From Acinetobacter vivianii (GTDB taxonomy: Bacteria > Pseudomonadota > Gammaproteobacteria > Pseudomonadales > Moraxellaceae): a stretch of 64,000 nucleotides of DNA. Each line of letters begins with the position of its first letter. Position 1 is the first letter of the stretch. Shown here in pieces: positions 1 through 9,048 of the stretch. A model generated the notes under the pieces. It worked only from the letters and a program-made list of their open reading frames with translations. It was not told where the DNA came from and made no database searches. The translations under genes and the position numbers were made by a program. The stretch lies in NCBI RefSeq assembly GCF_014635885.1, contig NZ_BMDR01000012.1:1-64000 (forward strand). The letters are read 5' to 3'.

Positions 1-132
1 AGCTTCACCGCCGTAAGTTTTTGCACAGATCGTTGCAATCGCAGCAGTTAAAGTTGTTTTACCATGGTCAACGTGACCAATTGTACCCACGTTTACGTGT
101 GGTTTGTTACGTTCAAACTTAGCCTTAGCCAT
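1..132 (-). CDS. tuf: Elongation factor Tu, N-terminal fragment (cut by window edge)
   Basis: The first 44 codons of EF-Tu, the GTPase that brings aminoacyl-tRNA to the ribosome. The reading runs [20 protein letters not shown] and then the P-loop GHVDHGKTT, which is diagnostic. The ATG is at 132 with GAGG shortly upstream on the minus strand. The gene follows four tRNA genes in the same direction, the arrangement of the E. coli thrU-tyrU-glyT-thrT-tufB operon, so it is probably co-transcribed with them. The rest of the protein lies outside the window. Confidence 0.97.
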
Positions 133-296
133 TTTGATTTTCCTCGTTTACGTCGACACCAGTTTAGAGAAAAACAACCCTGAAAAACCTTCTTTATCGA
201 CAATCGCCTAAAAAACTAGACACCTAATACTTGAAAAGCAGACTATAATAGCCTGCTTCTTTAAAATCTTGTGGATAAACCACTAAACTGTATATC

Positions 297-371
<75 letters not shown>

Positions 372-382
372 GACATCTTCGA

Positions 383-458
383 TGGAGCGGGAGACGAGGA
401 TCGAACTCGCGACATGCAGCTTGGAAGGCTGCCACTCTACCAACTGAGTTACTCCCGC
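383..458 (-). tRNA. glyT: tRNA-Gly (anticodon TCC)
   Basis: Cloverleaf with acceptor GCGGGAG/CTCCCGC, D-arm AACTCAGTTGGTAGAGT, anticodon stem GCAGC/GCTGC around loop CTTCCAA (anticodon TCC), T-loop GTTCGATCC and encoded CCA. It is third in the tRNA-tuf operon. Confidence 0.96.
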
Positions 459-487
459 ATGTTGGTACTACTTCTATCGAAGTTAGA

Positions 488-571
488 TGGTGGTGAGAGA
501 AGGATTCGAACCTTCGAAACTTTCGTAGCAGAGTTACAGTCTGCCCCCTTTGACCGCTCGGGAATCTCACC
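488..571 (-). tRNA. tyrT: tRNA-Tyr (anticodon GTA)
   Basis: An 84-nt class II tRNA with a long variable arm: acceptor GGTGAGA/TCTCACC, anticodon loop ACTGTAACT (anticodon GTA), T-loop GTTCGAATCC and encoded ACCA. It is second in the cluster. Confidence 0.96.
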
Positions 572-624
572 ATATCACACTTACACAGTGCTGTTCTTTA
601 CTTTATACTATCACACTTTTAAGA

Positions 625-700
<76 letters not shown>

Positions 701-742
701 TCTTTCTTAGTGTTTCGTACGTTTCGTATCGGAACGGTGTGC

Positions 743-770
743 AGTTTAGCAAAACTTAGAATCGATGCAA
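743..770 (-). promoter_or_regulatory. Probable promoter of the tRNA-tuf operon
   Basis: On the minus strand TTGCAT (770-765) and TAAACT (748-743) are separated by 16 bp, ending 42 bp before the first tRNA. A GC-rich discriminator (GCACACCG) follows, as is usual at stringently controlled stable-RNA promoters. Assigned from sequence only. Confidence 0.55.
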
Positions 771-799
771 GTGCTTTTTTAAAAAAAACCGTTAAAAAC

Positions 800-2293
800 T
801 CATAAAATCAATCCGTTTGACGATAATTCAACCGCTTTGATCACTGCGCGAGCTTTTATTTGGGTTTCATTCCACTCAGATTCAGGATTTGAGTCTGCAA
901 CAAGCCCTGCTCCAGCCTGCACATATACCTTTTTATCGCGAATAACACAGGTTCGGATAGCAATCGACATGTCCATTTCCCCATGCCAGCCTAAATAACC
1001 AACAGCACCACCAAATACACCACGTTTTACTGGCTCAACTTCGTCAATAATTTCCATGGCACGTATTTTTGGTGCACCTGAAAGGGTTCCTGCTGGGAAA
1101 GTGGCTTTAAACACATCTAAGGCATCAATATCATCACGCACCTCACCCTGCACATTGGACACAATATGCATAACATGCGAATAACGCTCGATCACCATAC
1201 GGTCTGTCACTTGCACTTTACCAATCTTGGATACACGCCCCACATCATTACGCCCAAGATCAATCAACATCAGATGCTCAGCAATCTCTTTTTCATCTGC
1301 CAATAAATCTTGTTCTAATGCCAGATCTTCTTCTTTGGTTTTACCGCGTGGTCGTGTCCCCGCCAAAGGACGTACTGTTGCAATCCCATTTTCAAGACGA
1401 GATAAAATCTCTGGTGATGAACCAACAATATGAAAAGGCTTTTGATCTGTCAGCGTCTGACCTTGTACCAGAAATAAATAAGGCGATGGATTCAAATGGC
1501 GCAATGCACGGTAAACCTGTAAAGCTTCACCATCAAAGTCAGACACCATACGCTGACCAGGCACCACCTGCATTACATCCCCAGCACGGATGTATTCCTT
1601 CACCTTATCCACGGTTTCCAGAAACTTTTCCTTGCCAGTAATCGATTCAAAATGTGGTGCGGTATGTGGTTTTGCTTGCAAACTTACTGGTGTTGCCAGT
1701 AATTGTTCTAGCTGATCCAGCTTAGCTTGTGCTTTGTTATAGGCATCTGGCTCATTCACATCAGCATGATGGATCAAGAACAAAGTATCTTTCAAATTAT
1801 CAAAAACAATGACTGTTTGAGACAGCATCAACCATAGATCAGGTAAGGTCACTGGATCAGCAGTAGGTACATTCTTCAGTTTTGGCTCAATATAACGAAC
1901 GGCGTCATAACCCAAGTACCCCACCAGACCACCGGTAAAACTTGGTAGATCAGGTAACTCAGCTTTGCTTGGGACTTTAAATTGACTTTGAAAATCACGA
2001 ATATATTGAAACGGATCTGCACAATCTTGCTGAGTCACCGTACCATCTGCCTGCTGAATGGTTAACACACCCGCATTGCATGAAAAAACGGTAGACTCAC
2101 CTAGCCCAATCATGGAATAGCGTGCCCAGTTCTCGCCACCCTCTACCGATTCAAATAGATAGGCTTGTTTCTGCTCCTTAAAACGTGCAAAAACAGATAA
2201 CGGGGTTTCAGTATCAGCCAAGCGTTGACGATAAACTGGAATGGTGTTGTAGCCCGCTGCTTTTAATTGTTCAAACTGGATTGATGTTGTCAT
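800..2293 (-). CDS. trpE: Anthranilate synthase component I
   Basis: Converts chorismate and glutamine-derived ammonia to anthranilate, the first committed step of tryptophan synthesis. At 497 residues it has the usual length. The N-terminal domain carries a feedback-site-like segment (FESVEGGENWARYS, 47-60). The chorismate-binding domain (about 225-480) has the hallmarks ML-IDLGRNDVGRVSK (342-356), FPAGTLSGAPKIRAMEIIDE (399-418) and GGAVGYLG (428-435). It follows gph on the same strand with a 112-bp gap, a linkage also seen in Pseudomonas. The glutamine amidotransferase subunit trpG is not in the window, and no leader peptide rich in Trp was found. Confidence 0.96.
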   Translation of the reverse strand: MTTSIQFEQLKAAGYNTIPVYRQRLADTETPLSVFARFKEQKQAYLFESVEGGENWARYSMIGLGESTVFSCNAGVLTIQQADGTVTQQDCADPFQYIRDFQSQFKVPSKAELPDLPSFTGGLVGYLGYDAVRYIEPKLKNVPTADPVTLPDLWLMLSQTVIVFDNLKDTLFLIHHADVNEPDAYNKAQAKLDQLEQLLATPVSLQAKPHTAPHFESITGKEKFLETVDKVKEYIRAGDVMQVVPGQRMVSDFDGEALQVYRALRHLNPSPYLFLVQGQTLTDQKPFHIVGSSPEILSRLENGIATVRPLAGTRPRGKTKEEDLALEQDLLADEKEIAEHLMLIDLGRNDVGRVSKIGKVQVTDRMVIERYSHVMHIVSNVQGEVRDDIDALDVFKATFPAGTLSGAPKIRAMEIIDEVEPVKRGVFGGAVGYLGWHGEMDMSIAIRTCVIRDKKVYVQAGAGLVADSNPESEWNETQIKARAVIKAVELSSNGLIL

Positions 2294-2405
2294 GAGTTAT
2301 CTCTTATGGTTTCGATTTATCTGCGTTTCCCTGTTTTAATGCTGCTTTAATCCCGCCATCGAAAAACCATCATCATCCTCACACCTCTTTCCCTATCTGA
2401 TTTTC

Positions 2406-3071
2406 TTAAACTAGCTCTGCCAGACGATCAACCACTTGCTGTGGCTGGCAGTCATAAATGCTTTCCCCATGATTATAGCCATAGCTGACTACAATACAAT
2501 CAATACCTGCACGTCTTGCAGCTTCTACATCATTGCTTGAATCCCCAATCATCAGGGTTTCAGCTGTAGAGATTCCTTCTTGTTGCACACAATGCAAAAG
2601 CGGTAACGGATGTGGTTTACGCTCAGCCAGACTATCTCCGCCAACCACCATTTTAAAATAAGGTGCAAGCGCTAAAACATCCAGAATCCCTCGCGCCAGA
2701 TGTTCTGGCTTATTGGTAACACAGGCCATTGCAATATTATTGGCCTGACAATAATCCAGAAATGGTAGAACACCCTCATAGACTCGTGTATCAACACATA
2801 GCTCTTGCGCATACACCTGCATAAAGGTGTTTAACAGCTGCTCTTGTTGTTGATCATCGACCCGTCCAAATAAATGTGTCAGGACAGCTTCACATAATTT
2901 TGCTGCGCCCTTACCCACCCAGACTCGAACCTGAGCTTCAGTCACCAGAGGTAGACCCAGTTTTGTCAGACTCAGATTCATGGCACGATATAAGTCAGCA
3001 GCCGAATCCACCAGCGTTCCATCCAGATCAAACAACACCAGATGACGACGTTGCAACTGTGCAATAGACAT
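2406..3071 (-). CDS. gph: Phosphoglycolate phosphatase (HAD superfamily)
   Basis: HAD hydrolase of 221 residues. Motif I is DLDGTLVD (15-22, nucleophile Asp15), motif II VTNKP (118-122), motif III Lys in RKPHP (151-155) and motif IV GDSSND (176-181). These fit 2-phosphoglycolate phosphatase, which removes a by-product of oxidative DNA repair. Gene order gph-trpE supports the assignment over other HAD phosphatases, though substrate cannot be proved by sequence. ATG start at 3071; a terminator separates it from the FHA gene upstream. Confidence 0.85.
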   Translation of the reverse strand: MSIAQLQRRHLVLFDLDGTLVDSAADLYRAMNLSLTKLGLPLVTEAQVRVWVGKGAAKLCEAVLTHLFGRVDDQQQEQLLNTFMQVYAQELCVDTRVYEGVLPFLDYCQANNIAMACVTNKPEHLARGILDVLALAPYFKMVVGGDSLAERKPHPLPLLHCVQQEGISTAETLMIGDSSNDVEAARRAGIDCIVVSYGYNHGESIYDCQPQQVVDRLAELV

Positions 3072-3092
3072 GACATTTCACCCTAAAAATAA

Positions 3093-3120
3093 AAAAGGCA
3101 TACCAACGTGGGCATGCCTT
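3093..3120 (-). terminator. Terminator after the FHA gene
   Basis: AAGGCATGCCC and GGTATGCCTT form a hairpin, followed on the minus strand by a T-rich run. It lies between the stop of the FHA-domain gene (3142) and the start of gph (3071). Confidence 0.75.
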
Positions 3121-3141
3121 GATTGTAGAAGCTTCGCCCGA

Positions 3142-3756
3142 TTATTTAAAGAACAGCCAGGCAATCACAGCTAAAATGATCAATACAATAATTGAAATGA
3201 GTCCAACTGAAGCATTCTTCTGTTGCTCTTTCTCTTCAGCCACACGTGAAACAGGCTCTTCAAGCGCAACAGGTTGTGGTTCAGGCACAGCCTGTACCTG
3301 CACACCTTCAGGAATTGGTGCTGGTTTTGGAATCGCGACCTGTTGTGGCATCCCATCACGTGTGATTGGTGTTTCGACCGCACGTTCCGCAATACTCGGC
3401 ATACCTTGATCATGCGTATTTGCAGTCACAGGCTCTGCTTCAATTTCAGGTAATTCCGTTTCCACTGCTGGAGCAAGCACCGAGAACACAAAGCTGGCAA
3501 ATTGCAGAATATCGCCATCATGCAATTCAGTTTCCTGTTCAATGCGTGCATCATTAATAAATGTGCCATTGGACGAGTTTAAATCTTGCACCCAAAGCTG
3601 TTGATCTTTGAGCAACAGCGCGGCATGACGACGTGAAATATCGGCTGATTGCAACAAAATATCGGCATCCTGATGTCGGCCAACCAACATATCACGCTCA
3701 ATATTCAGTTCCTGCCCCGTAAATTCACCTGTAATGGCTTGTAATTTCCAAGTCAT
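3142..3756 (-). CDS. FHA-domain protein with C-terminal membrane anchor
   Basis: The 204 residues begin with a forkhead-associated domain (about 24-93) with the phosphothreonine-binding residues GRH (26-28), SRRH (41-44) and SNGT (62-65). A Pro/Glu/Ala-rich linker (about 95-180) follows, then a single hydrophobic helix (183-203) at the extreme C-terminus. It therefore looks tail-anchored with the FHA domain in the cytoplasm, where it would read Thr phosphorylation. It follows gspD by 62 bp in the same direction, so it may be co-transcribed with the type II secretion genes. No Ser/Thr kinase is visible in the window. Partner and function are unknown. Confidence 0.85.
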   Translation of the reverse strand: MTWKLQAITGEFTGQELNIERDMLVGRHQDADILLQSADISRRHAALLLKDQQLWVQDLNSSNGTFINDARIEQETELHDGDILQFASFVFSVLAPAVETELPEIEAEPVTANTHDQGMPSIAERAVETPITRDGMPQQVAIPKPAPIPEGVQVQAVPEPQPVALEEPVSRVAEEKEQQKNASVGLISIIVLIILAVIAWLFFK

Positions 3757-3818
3757 AGATGCATATCCTTTATAGTTTCCCGCAATCGTAACATTGTGAC
3801 ATAAGCGTTTCTGTGCAG

Positions 3819-6086
3819 CTACTGTGAAGACGCAGGACGAATCGTGGTTGTCGTTACCGTGTTTTTACTACGTTCGGTTTCTTTCACAGGGAGTTGCACG
3901 GTTTTCTGCTGCACTTGCGGTTGTTCCACCGCAACAGGTGTCGTCACCACAACTGTTTTTTGAGCTTGCGTCGCAGTCGGCACTTTTTGATAAGGTGAAT
4001 TTGCCGCAGGCTGCTGGCTATAAATATCTGCAACATTTTCAGGTAATTTGGCAAAATTACCATTCTTGTCCATTGCTAACTGCAAGCTATAAAGCTGATT
4101 GTAGCGTTGTTGTGAGATACGTCGAACATCATCAGAATCCCCAACAATAGTCGGATGGATAAAGACAAGCAGGTTACGCTTTTCATTACTGCGATTATCC
4201 GAACGGAACAGTCGGCCCAAGTACGGAATATCACTTAATATAGGTAAGCCTTGACGTCCCAAAGTTGTGTTGTCTGAGACTAAGCCTCCCAACACAACGG
4301 TTTGTCCATGATCTGCCAATACCGAAGTTTTAATTGCACGCTTACTGGTGACCAAATCGGCCGCCTGACCTTTGCTGTTCTGAACGTTAGAGACTTCTTG
4401 CTCGACTTCCAAACGGACAGAACCACCCTCACCGATATGCGGAATGACTTTTAAGGTCACCCCGACATCTTTACGCTCAACCGTCGTATAAGGATTAACG
4501 CCTGTACTATTTGTGGTGACCGAACCTGTTACAAAAGGAACGTTCTGACCAACCACAATATAGGCTTCTTCATTATCCATGGTCACGATAGAAGGGGTTG
4601 AAAGAAGGTTAGACTTGGTATTTTCTTTTAATGCCTGAATCAATGCGCCGTATAACTGACGAGAGCCATTGCTGCCCTCTTTATACTTCCCGATACCAAT
4701 CGATGCACCATCACCTAAAGCACCTGCCGCACCCGCTGCACCACCGGTTAAATAACCCGCCGCGATTTTTGATAGTCCAGAACCCAAATTGGAAAAGTTA
4801 ATTAATCCTACGCCACTATTCAAGTCACCCAGTGCCCATTGCACGCCCAACTGATCAGCATCAGTTCCAACCACTTCAATAATCGCTGCTTCAATCATGA
4901 CTTGCTGACGGCGCGTATCCAGTTGCTGAACCGCAGCATCAATTTCACGCATCAATTGTGGTTCAGCCTTCACCACCAAAGCATTTTGCGCAGGGTCCGC
5001 AATAATACTAACGCCACCCTGATTAAAACTGGTAATGCCAGCATTTTGACTATTGCTAGAATTACTATTTAAATTAATCGAAGGCGTCGAAACAGAAGAT
5101 GATCCCGATGATGAGCCTGAATTCTGATTATTTGAAATCAGGTTATTGATCGAATTTGAACTACTGTTGCTATTTGATGACGACGAAGATGAAGAAGAAA
5201 CCGATTGCCCTGTGACCAGACCTTGTAAAATTTCAGCCAGATTTTTAGCACTTGCATATTTCAGGCGGAAAACTTTTAAACCACCCAAGCGAGCTGCTGA
5301 AGGCACATCCAGCATTTCAATCATTTGACGTAAACGCTTACGTGAGTCTGGATCACCCTTAATCAAAATACGATTGGTACGATTATCTGCAACCACACGA
5401 ACACGCGATCCTATAAAGTCCTTTGATGCGCCTGTCGCACTCATCGTCTCTAGCAAACCAATAATTTCTTCGGCTTGGCTCGACTGCAAACTGATTGCTT
5501 CAATATCATTTTGTCCAGTTCCATCCAGATTACGGACAATATTTTCAAGCTGGTAAATATTGGTAGCACGATCAGAAACAATTAAGGCATTGGTTCCAGC
5601 CACGGCAGCAAGATGTGCAAACTGCGGCATTAATGGACGTAATGCAGGAATAAGATCATTAGGATTGGTATTTTGTAGCCAGATCACACGCGTTACGATC
5701 TGGTCACCACCTGCACGATTACGCGCATCGTACGGAATGCCCGAGTTCTTGGCATTGCTGTCTGGTACCAGTTTGATCGTATTTCCCGAAGGAAGTGCTA
5801 CCACACCATTGACGTTGAGCACACCCAAGAACAGGTCGTAAACCTCATCCTTATTCAGCGGCTTGTTGGAAATAACCGTCACATTGCCACGTACACGCGG
5901 ATCAACAGCAAAGTTCTTACCTGTAATATCAGCAACTTCATTAATAAATGCTGTTAAGTCCGCATCACGTAGATTGATCTTCCATGTTTGTGCTTGCGCA
6001 TGGGTACTGATTGTCGCCACCAAAGGTGCTGCGGCAAGTAATGCCCAAAGTGGACGTTGATGATTCAAGAAAGCCATAACCTGCAC
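3819..6086 (-). CDS. gspD: Type II secretion system secretin GspD
   Basis: Outer-membrane secretin of 755 residues. It has an N-terminal signal peptide ending near AQAQ (about 30-33), N0-N3 domains with NAL(I/V)V-type repeats (e.g. NALIVSDRATN, NRILIKGDP, NALVVKAEP), and the secretin core with VPFVTGS and the C-terminal signature VVLGGLVSD followed by GRLFRSDN. The N3 domain contains a long Ser/Asn-rich insertion (about 300-365). The start at 6086 is GTG with AGGA 4 nt upstream; an in-frame ATG at 6077 is an alternative. It comes after gspC and ends the gspN-gspC-gspD run. Confidence 0.95.
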   Translation of the reverse strand: MQVMAFLNHQRPLWALLAAAPLVATISTHAQAQTWKINLRDADLTAFINEVADITGKNFAVDPRVRGNVTVISNKPLNKDEVYDLFLGVLNVNGVVALPSGNTIKLVPDSNAKNSGIPYDARNRAGGDQIVTRVIWLQNTNPNDLIPALRPLMPQFAHLAAVAGTNALIVSDRATNIYQLENIVRNLDGTGQNDIEAISLQSSQAEEIIGLLETMSATGASKDFIGSRVRVVADNRTNRILIKGDPDSRKRLRQMIEMLDVPSAARLGGLKVFRLKYASAKNLAEILQGLVTGQSVSSSSSSSSNSNSSSNSINNLISNNQNSGSSSGSSSVSTPSINLNSNSSNSQNAGITSFNQGGVSIIADPAQNALVVKAEPQLMREIDAAVQQLDTRRQQVMIEAAIIEVVGTDADQLGVQWALGDLNSGVGLINFSNLGSGLSKIAAGYLTGGAAGAAGALGDGASIGIGKYKEGSNGSRQLYGALIQALKENTKSNLLSTPSIVTMDNEEAYIVVGQNVPFVTGSVTTNSTGVNPYTTVERKDVGVTLKVIPHIGEGGSVRLEVEQEVSNVQNSKGQAADLVTSKRAIKTSVLADHGQTVVLGGLVSDNTTLGRQGLPILSDIPYLGRLFRSDNRSNEKRNLLVFIHPTIVGDSDDVRRISQQRYNQLYSLQLAMDKNGNFAKLPENVADIYSQQPAANSPYQKVPTATQAQKTVVVTTPVAVEQPQVQQKTVQLPVKETERSKNTVTTTTIRPASSQ

Positions 6087-6117
6087 TTATTCCTAACTGA
6101 TGTGTGACGTGTGATCA

Positions 6118-6957
6118 CTAAAAACTTTGTTGTATGGTCATCACCTGATCACCACGTTTTATTTCTATTTTGGCATGCCCTTCACGACGTACTTGCTCTA
6201 ATAATTGCACTTCGTTGAGTCCTTGCCCGACGGTTTGTCCATTGATCGATAAAATACGATCACCCGAACGTAAACCTAAGGTATTTTTTAAATTCGACGG
6301 CGTCTTGTCCGATATTTCATAGCCATCCCCGCCATTGCTTACGCCCATATTTTTCAGATATTGCTCTCGGTTATCCTGCATTTGCTGGATTGCCTGTCCA
6401 AGTGCAGATTGAGGTGAGTTCTGGGTAGGCGCAGGCGCTGCTGCTGGCGGGACACTCGATCCATTATTTAAAACAGGTGCTGCCGGTTGATATAAACCAT
6501 TGTCCAATCCTTTGAATTTGACTTCTCGTGTTGCGCCATTACCTTGTCGCAAAATCACATGATCCCAATACACTTCGGAGAGTTGATACGAGGTTGAGCC
6601 CACCGTTTCACCTACTCGATAGCGTTCAGCTGTATCATTCATTTTAATGACCGCAGAAGACAAGTGATTTGGGTGACCAAGCAATACACCTTGCAACTCC
6701 AGATTGACATTGTCATCTGCCGAAGCTGCCGCTGGCTCATTAAATAAAGCAAATGAGCTGATGTTAGGAACCTGGGCCTGCTGCGAACCCAGTTCCACCC
6801 GATCAAACTGCATCGGTTGTGGCGGTGCAACCACCCACCAGAACAATGAAGCTAACTTCCAGCACAACCATAAAATCAGTAAAGCCAGAATCAGACCACT
6901 TAACTTATCAAGCTTCTGCCAACGCAATTGTTGCATTTTTTGAGTAATTGCTTTCAT
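6118..6957 (-). CDS. gspC: Type II secretion system protein GspC
   Basis: Inner-membrane clamp protein that couples the secretin to the inner-membrane platform. The 279 residues have a transmembrane helix near 19-41, a periplasmic homology region (about 60-150) and a C-terminal PDZ-like domain (about 195-279, with LGLRSGDRILSINGQ). A Pro/Ala/Gln-rich linker lies between them. Its ATG at 6957 overlaps the TGA of gspN (TGATG), so the two are translationally coupled. Confidence 0.93.
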   Translation of the reverse strand: MKAITQKMQQLRWQKLDKLSGLILALLILWLCWKLASLFWWVVAPPQPMQFDRVELGSQQAQVPNISSFALFNEPAAASADDNVNLELQGVLLGHPNHLSSAVIKMNDTAERYRVGETVGSTSYQLSEVYWDHVILRQGNGATREVKFKGLDNGLYQPAAPVLNNGSSVPPAAAPAPTQNSPQSALGQAIQQMQDNREQYLKNMGVSNGGDGYEISDKTPSNLKNTLGLRSGDRILSINGQTVGQGLNEVQLLEQVRREGHAKIEIKRGDQVMTIQQSF

Positions 6958-7700
6958 CAGAAACCACCCTGCAACAACGGCTGACGCGAACTAATTACAT
7001 AGGTATCTAGTCCAGCTTTACCTTGATAAGATGGAATATTCAACAGCATCCGTTGCGTCAATTGCACATCTAACATCAAGTTGGCATCTAGGCTGAGATT
7101 TCCCATTTTCTGGCTACGCTGATCACGAATATCAATCTGGAGTTGGCCGTTCTCATCTTTTATCTCAGCCACCAATGACGGCATATTCATACGGTCTTGA
7201 CGCTGACCAAAGGTATAGCTCAATGCCCCGCCACCCCAGTTCAATTGACCTTGCTCAGCACTAAACCCTTTTTCTTTTTGATAATTAAATTGTACGTCTT
7301 TCAATTGAATAGAATTTTCAGGCCATTGCCAATTGGCAAAATACTTTAATGTTTCAGGAGAAATAGCGCCTTGAAGATCCTTGATCATGATTTTTTGACC
7401 TAAACCATAACCGAATACCCCACTGAATTGCGTATTACCGCTATGGATATCAAGATTTGCGCCCAGACGTAACAATAACAAATCTAAAGGGCGGGTTTTC
7501 CAATGAACTGAACCTCGCAGCTGGCCACGTTGCCAATCTGCCTGCCCCTGCCAGATATTGCCGCTGACATTATGTAATATTTGATTATCTTTTGAGAATT
7601 TTGCAATTAACCATGTCGCTGGAATTTGTAAAATAATAAAAATTAAAAATGCAAAAATGGCGAAAAGCCACCATCTCCATTGCTTGGTTTTTTTCTTCAT
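6957..7700 (-). CDS. gspN: Type II secretion system protein GspN
   Basis: The 247-residue protein has a short basic N-terminus, one transmembrane helix (about 10-34) and a periplasmic remainder with the IWQGQADWQRG motif typical of the GspN family. GspN is an accessory pseudopilus/assembly factor present only in some type II systems. It is first in the gspN-gspC-gspD run; the remaining gsp genes are not in the window, which fits the scattered T2SS genes of Acinetobacter. Confidence 0.88.
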   Translation of the reverse strand: MKKKTKQWRWWLFAIFAFLIFIILQIPATWLIAKFSKDNQILHNVSGNIWQGQADWQRGQLRGSVHWKTRPLDLLLLRLGANLDIHSGNTQFSGVFGYGLGQKIMIKDLQGAISPETLKYFANWQWPENSIQLKDVQFNYQKEKGFSAEQGQLNWGGGALSYTFGQRQDRMNMPSLVAEIKDENGQLQIDIRDQRSQKMGNLSLDANLMLDVQLTQRMLLNIPSYQGKAGLDTYVISSRQPLLQGGF

Positions 7701-7797
7701 TCAACCCTTACCAACATGCAAAATATCATCCTTTTCGAGACACTCGCCCCTGAATGACATTATGCATACTTTTTCAACATCGCCAATTCTCTCATAT

Positions 7798-7829
7798 AAA
7801 AAAACCAAGCTTTTTAAGCCTGGCTTTTG
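7798..7829 (-). terminator. Terminator after the H-NS family gene
   Basis: On the minus strand AAGCCAGGCTT pairs with AAGCTTGGTTT (two G-T wobbles) and is followed by a run of T. It lies 48 bp after the hns-like stop codon. Confidence 0.7.
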
Positions 7830-7877
7830 AATTAGGATAAAGTCATCGTATGACAAAACGATGACTTTAAAACTTGC

Positions 7878-8204
7878 TTAGATCAAGAAATCTTCAAGTT
7901 TTGCACCTTTTTCTAACTCAGCAACTAACCAACGTGGTTGTTTACCACGGCCAGTCCAAGTTTCTTCAGTATTGCTCTTGTTGCGGTAGCGTGGCTCTAC
8001 AGCTTTACGTGTTGTTTTCTTACGCTTTTGCTCGCCCACTTCCAACAACTCTTCAACGCTAAAGCCAATGCCTTCAGCAATTGCAACAATTTGATTATAA
8101 GCATCTTCAATTGCTTGATCTTTTTTGCTTGCAATCAAAGCTTCTGCTTCTGCTTGTAAACGCTTTAAATCTTCTACCGATAATTCGCTAATATCTGGTT
8201 TCAT
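7878..8204 (-). CDS. hns: H-NS family nucleoid protein
   Basis: Small DNA-binding protein of 108 residues. It has an N-terminal oligomerisation coiled coil (about 5-55), a basic linker (KRKKTTRK) and a C-terminal AT-hook-like domain with the signature TWTGRGKQPRWL. H-NS proteins silence AT-rich and foreign genes and bend DNA. The ATG at 8204 is chosen because GGAG lies 8 nt upstream; a GTG at 8213 is also in frame. The 380 bp upstream are extremely AT-rich, the kind of DNA H-NS binds, so autoregulation is likely (inference). Confidence 0.9.
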   Translation of the reverse strand: MKPDISELSVEDLKRLQAEAEALIASKKDQAIEDAYNQIVAIAEGIGFSVEELLEVGEQKRKKTTRKAVEPRYRNKSNTEETWTGRGKQPRWLVAELEKGAKLEDFLI

Positions 8205-8213
8205 TCGAACCAC

Positions 8214-8595
8214 TCCAACTTAATAAGAAAAAAAATATATCACTCAAAATAAAAAAATGAATTTAGAATTCTATTCAATATTAATTTATAAGCGATTAAA
8301 TAATCAATATAAGAATAGCCCACTTAATCGCATATCAACAATAAAATGGCTTTTTATTTACAATAAAACAAAAAAAGTAGAGTTTTGATATAAAAAATAG
8401 ATTTTATTAAATTAAATAAAGGGCCACACCAAACAACAATTATATTAACGTATTCTTAAATTTCACTAAAAAATTTCTGATTTGCTCATTTATAGGATGG
8501 TGCTTTTGAAGTAGCTGTTCTGCGATACTCTCAAAAACACCACATTATGAAATTTCTTATATATTCAAATAAAATAGACATAATTGTCTTTATAA
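8214..8595. other. AT-rich intergenic region upstream of hns
   Basis: About 380 bp of very AT-rich DNA with many A/T tracts and no credible open reading frame, tRNA or terminator. It presumably holds the hns promoter and H-NS nucleation sites, but no single promoter stood out. Confidence 0.6.
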
Positions 8596-9048
8596 TTATT
8601 TGTTTGTTATTAATTGATGTTCTACATTTTCTTCTAGCTGAATAATCTTCTGTCTAATCGAATCGGGGATATTGAGTTTGCCTGATGTTACTTTATCTAC
8701 ACAAACCATCACTGCCTCACCTGTGGCAATAATCTGATTCTGGCTTTCACTCCATAATACATAATGCATACGAAAAGCACTATTTCTCAGCTCTTCAATA
8801 CGCGCACCAATATGTAACACATCGGGATAAAATACGGGTTTTAAATATTTACATTGACTTGAAGCAACTACTGTCAATATCTCCTGATCGAAGATATTTA
8901 ATGCCATTAAATAGGCAATACGGGCGCTTTCCATATAACGATAATACTGCACATTATTGACATGCCCAAAAGCATCCATATCGCCCCAAGCCACAGCCTG
9001 CCGATGAATAACAGGATAGACAGACAGTTCTTTCATATTTACACTCAT
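8596..9048 (-). CDS. Acyl-CoA thioesterase, hotdog fold (4HBT/YbgC-FadM type)
   Basis: A 150-residue single hotdog domain with the family motif WGDMDAFGHVNNVQYYRYME (21-40), in which Asp25 is the probable catalytic residue. It would hydrolyse an acyl-CoA thioester; the acyl group is unknown. Its ATG overlaps the TGA of the hemY-like gene (ATGA at 9045-9048), so it is the last gene of the hem operon by position, although a metabolic link to haem synthesis is not obvious. Confidence 0.85.
   Translation of the reverse strand: MSVNMKELSVYPVIHRQAVAWGDMDAFGHVNNVQYYRYMESARIAYLMALNIFDQEILTVVASSQCKYLKPVFYPDVLHIGARIEELRNSAFRMHYVLWSESQNQIIATGEAVMVCVDKVTSGKLNIPDSIRQKIIQLEENVEHQLITNK

Noticed and set aside
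2294..2405. Tryptophan attenuator before trpE
   Set aside because: No Trp-codon leader peptide and no paired terminator/antiterminator hairpins were found.
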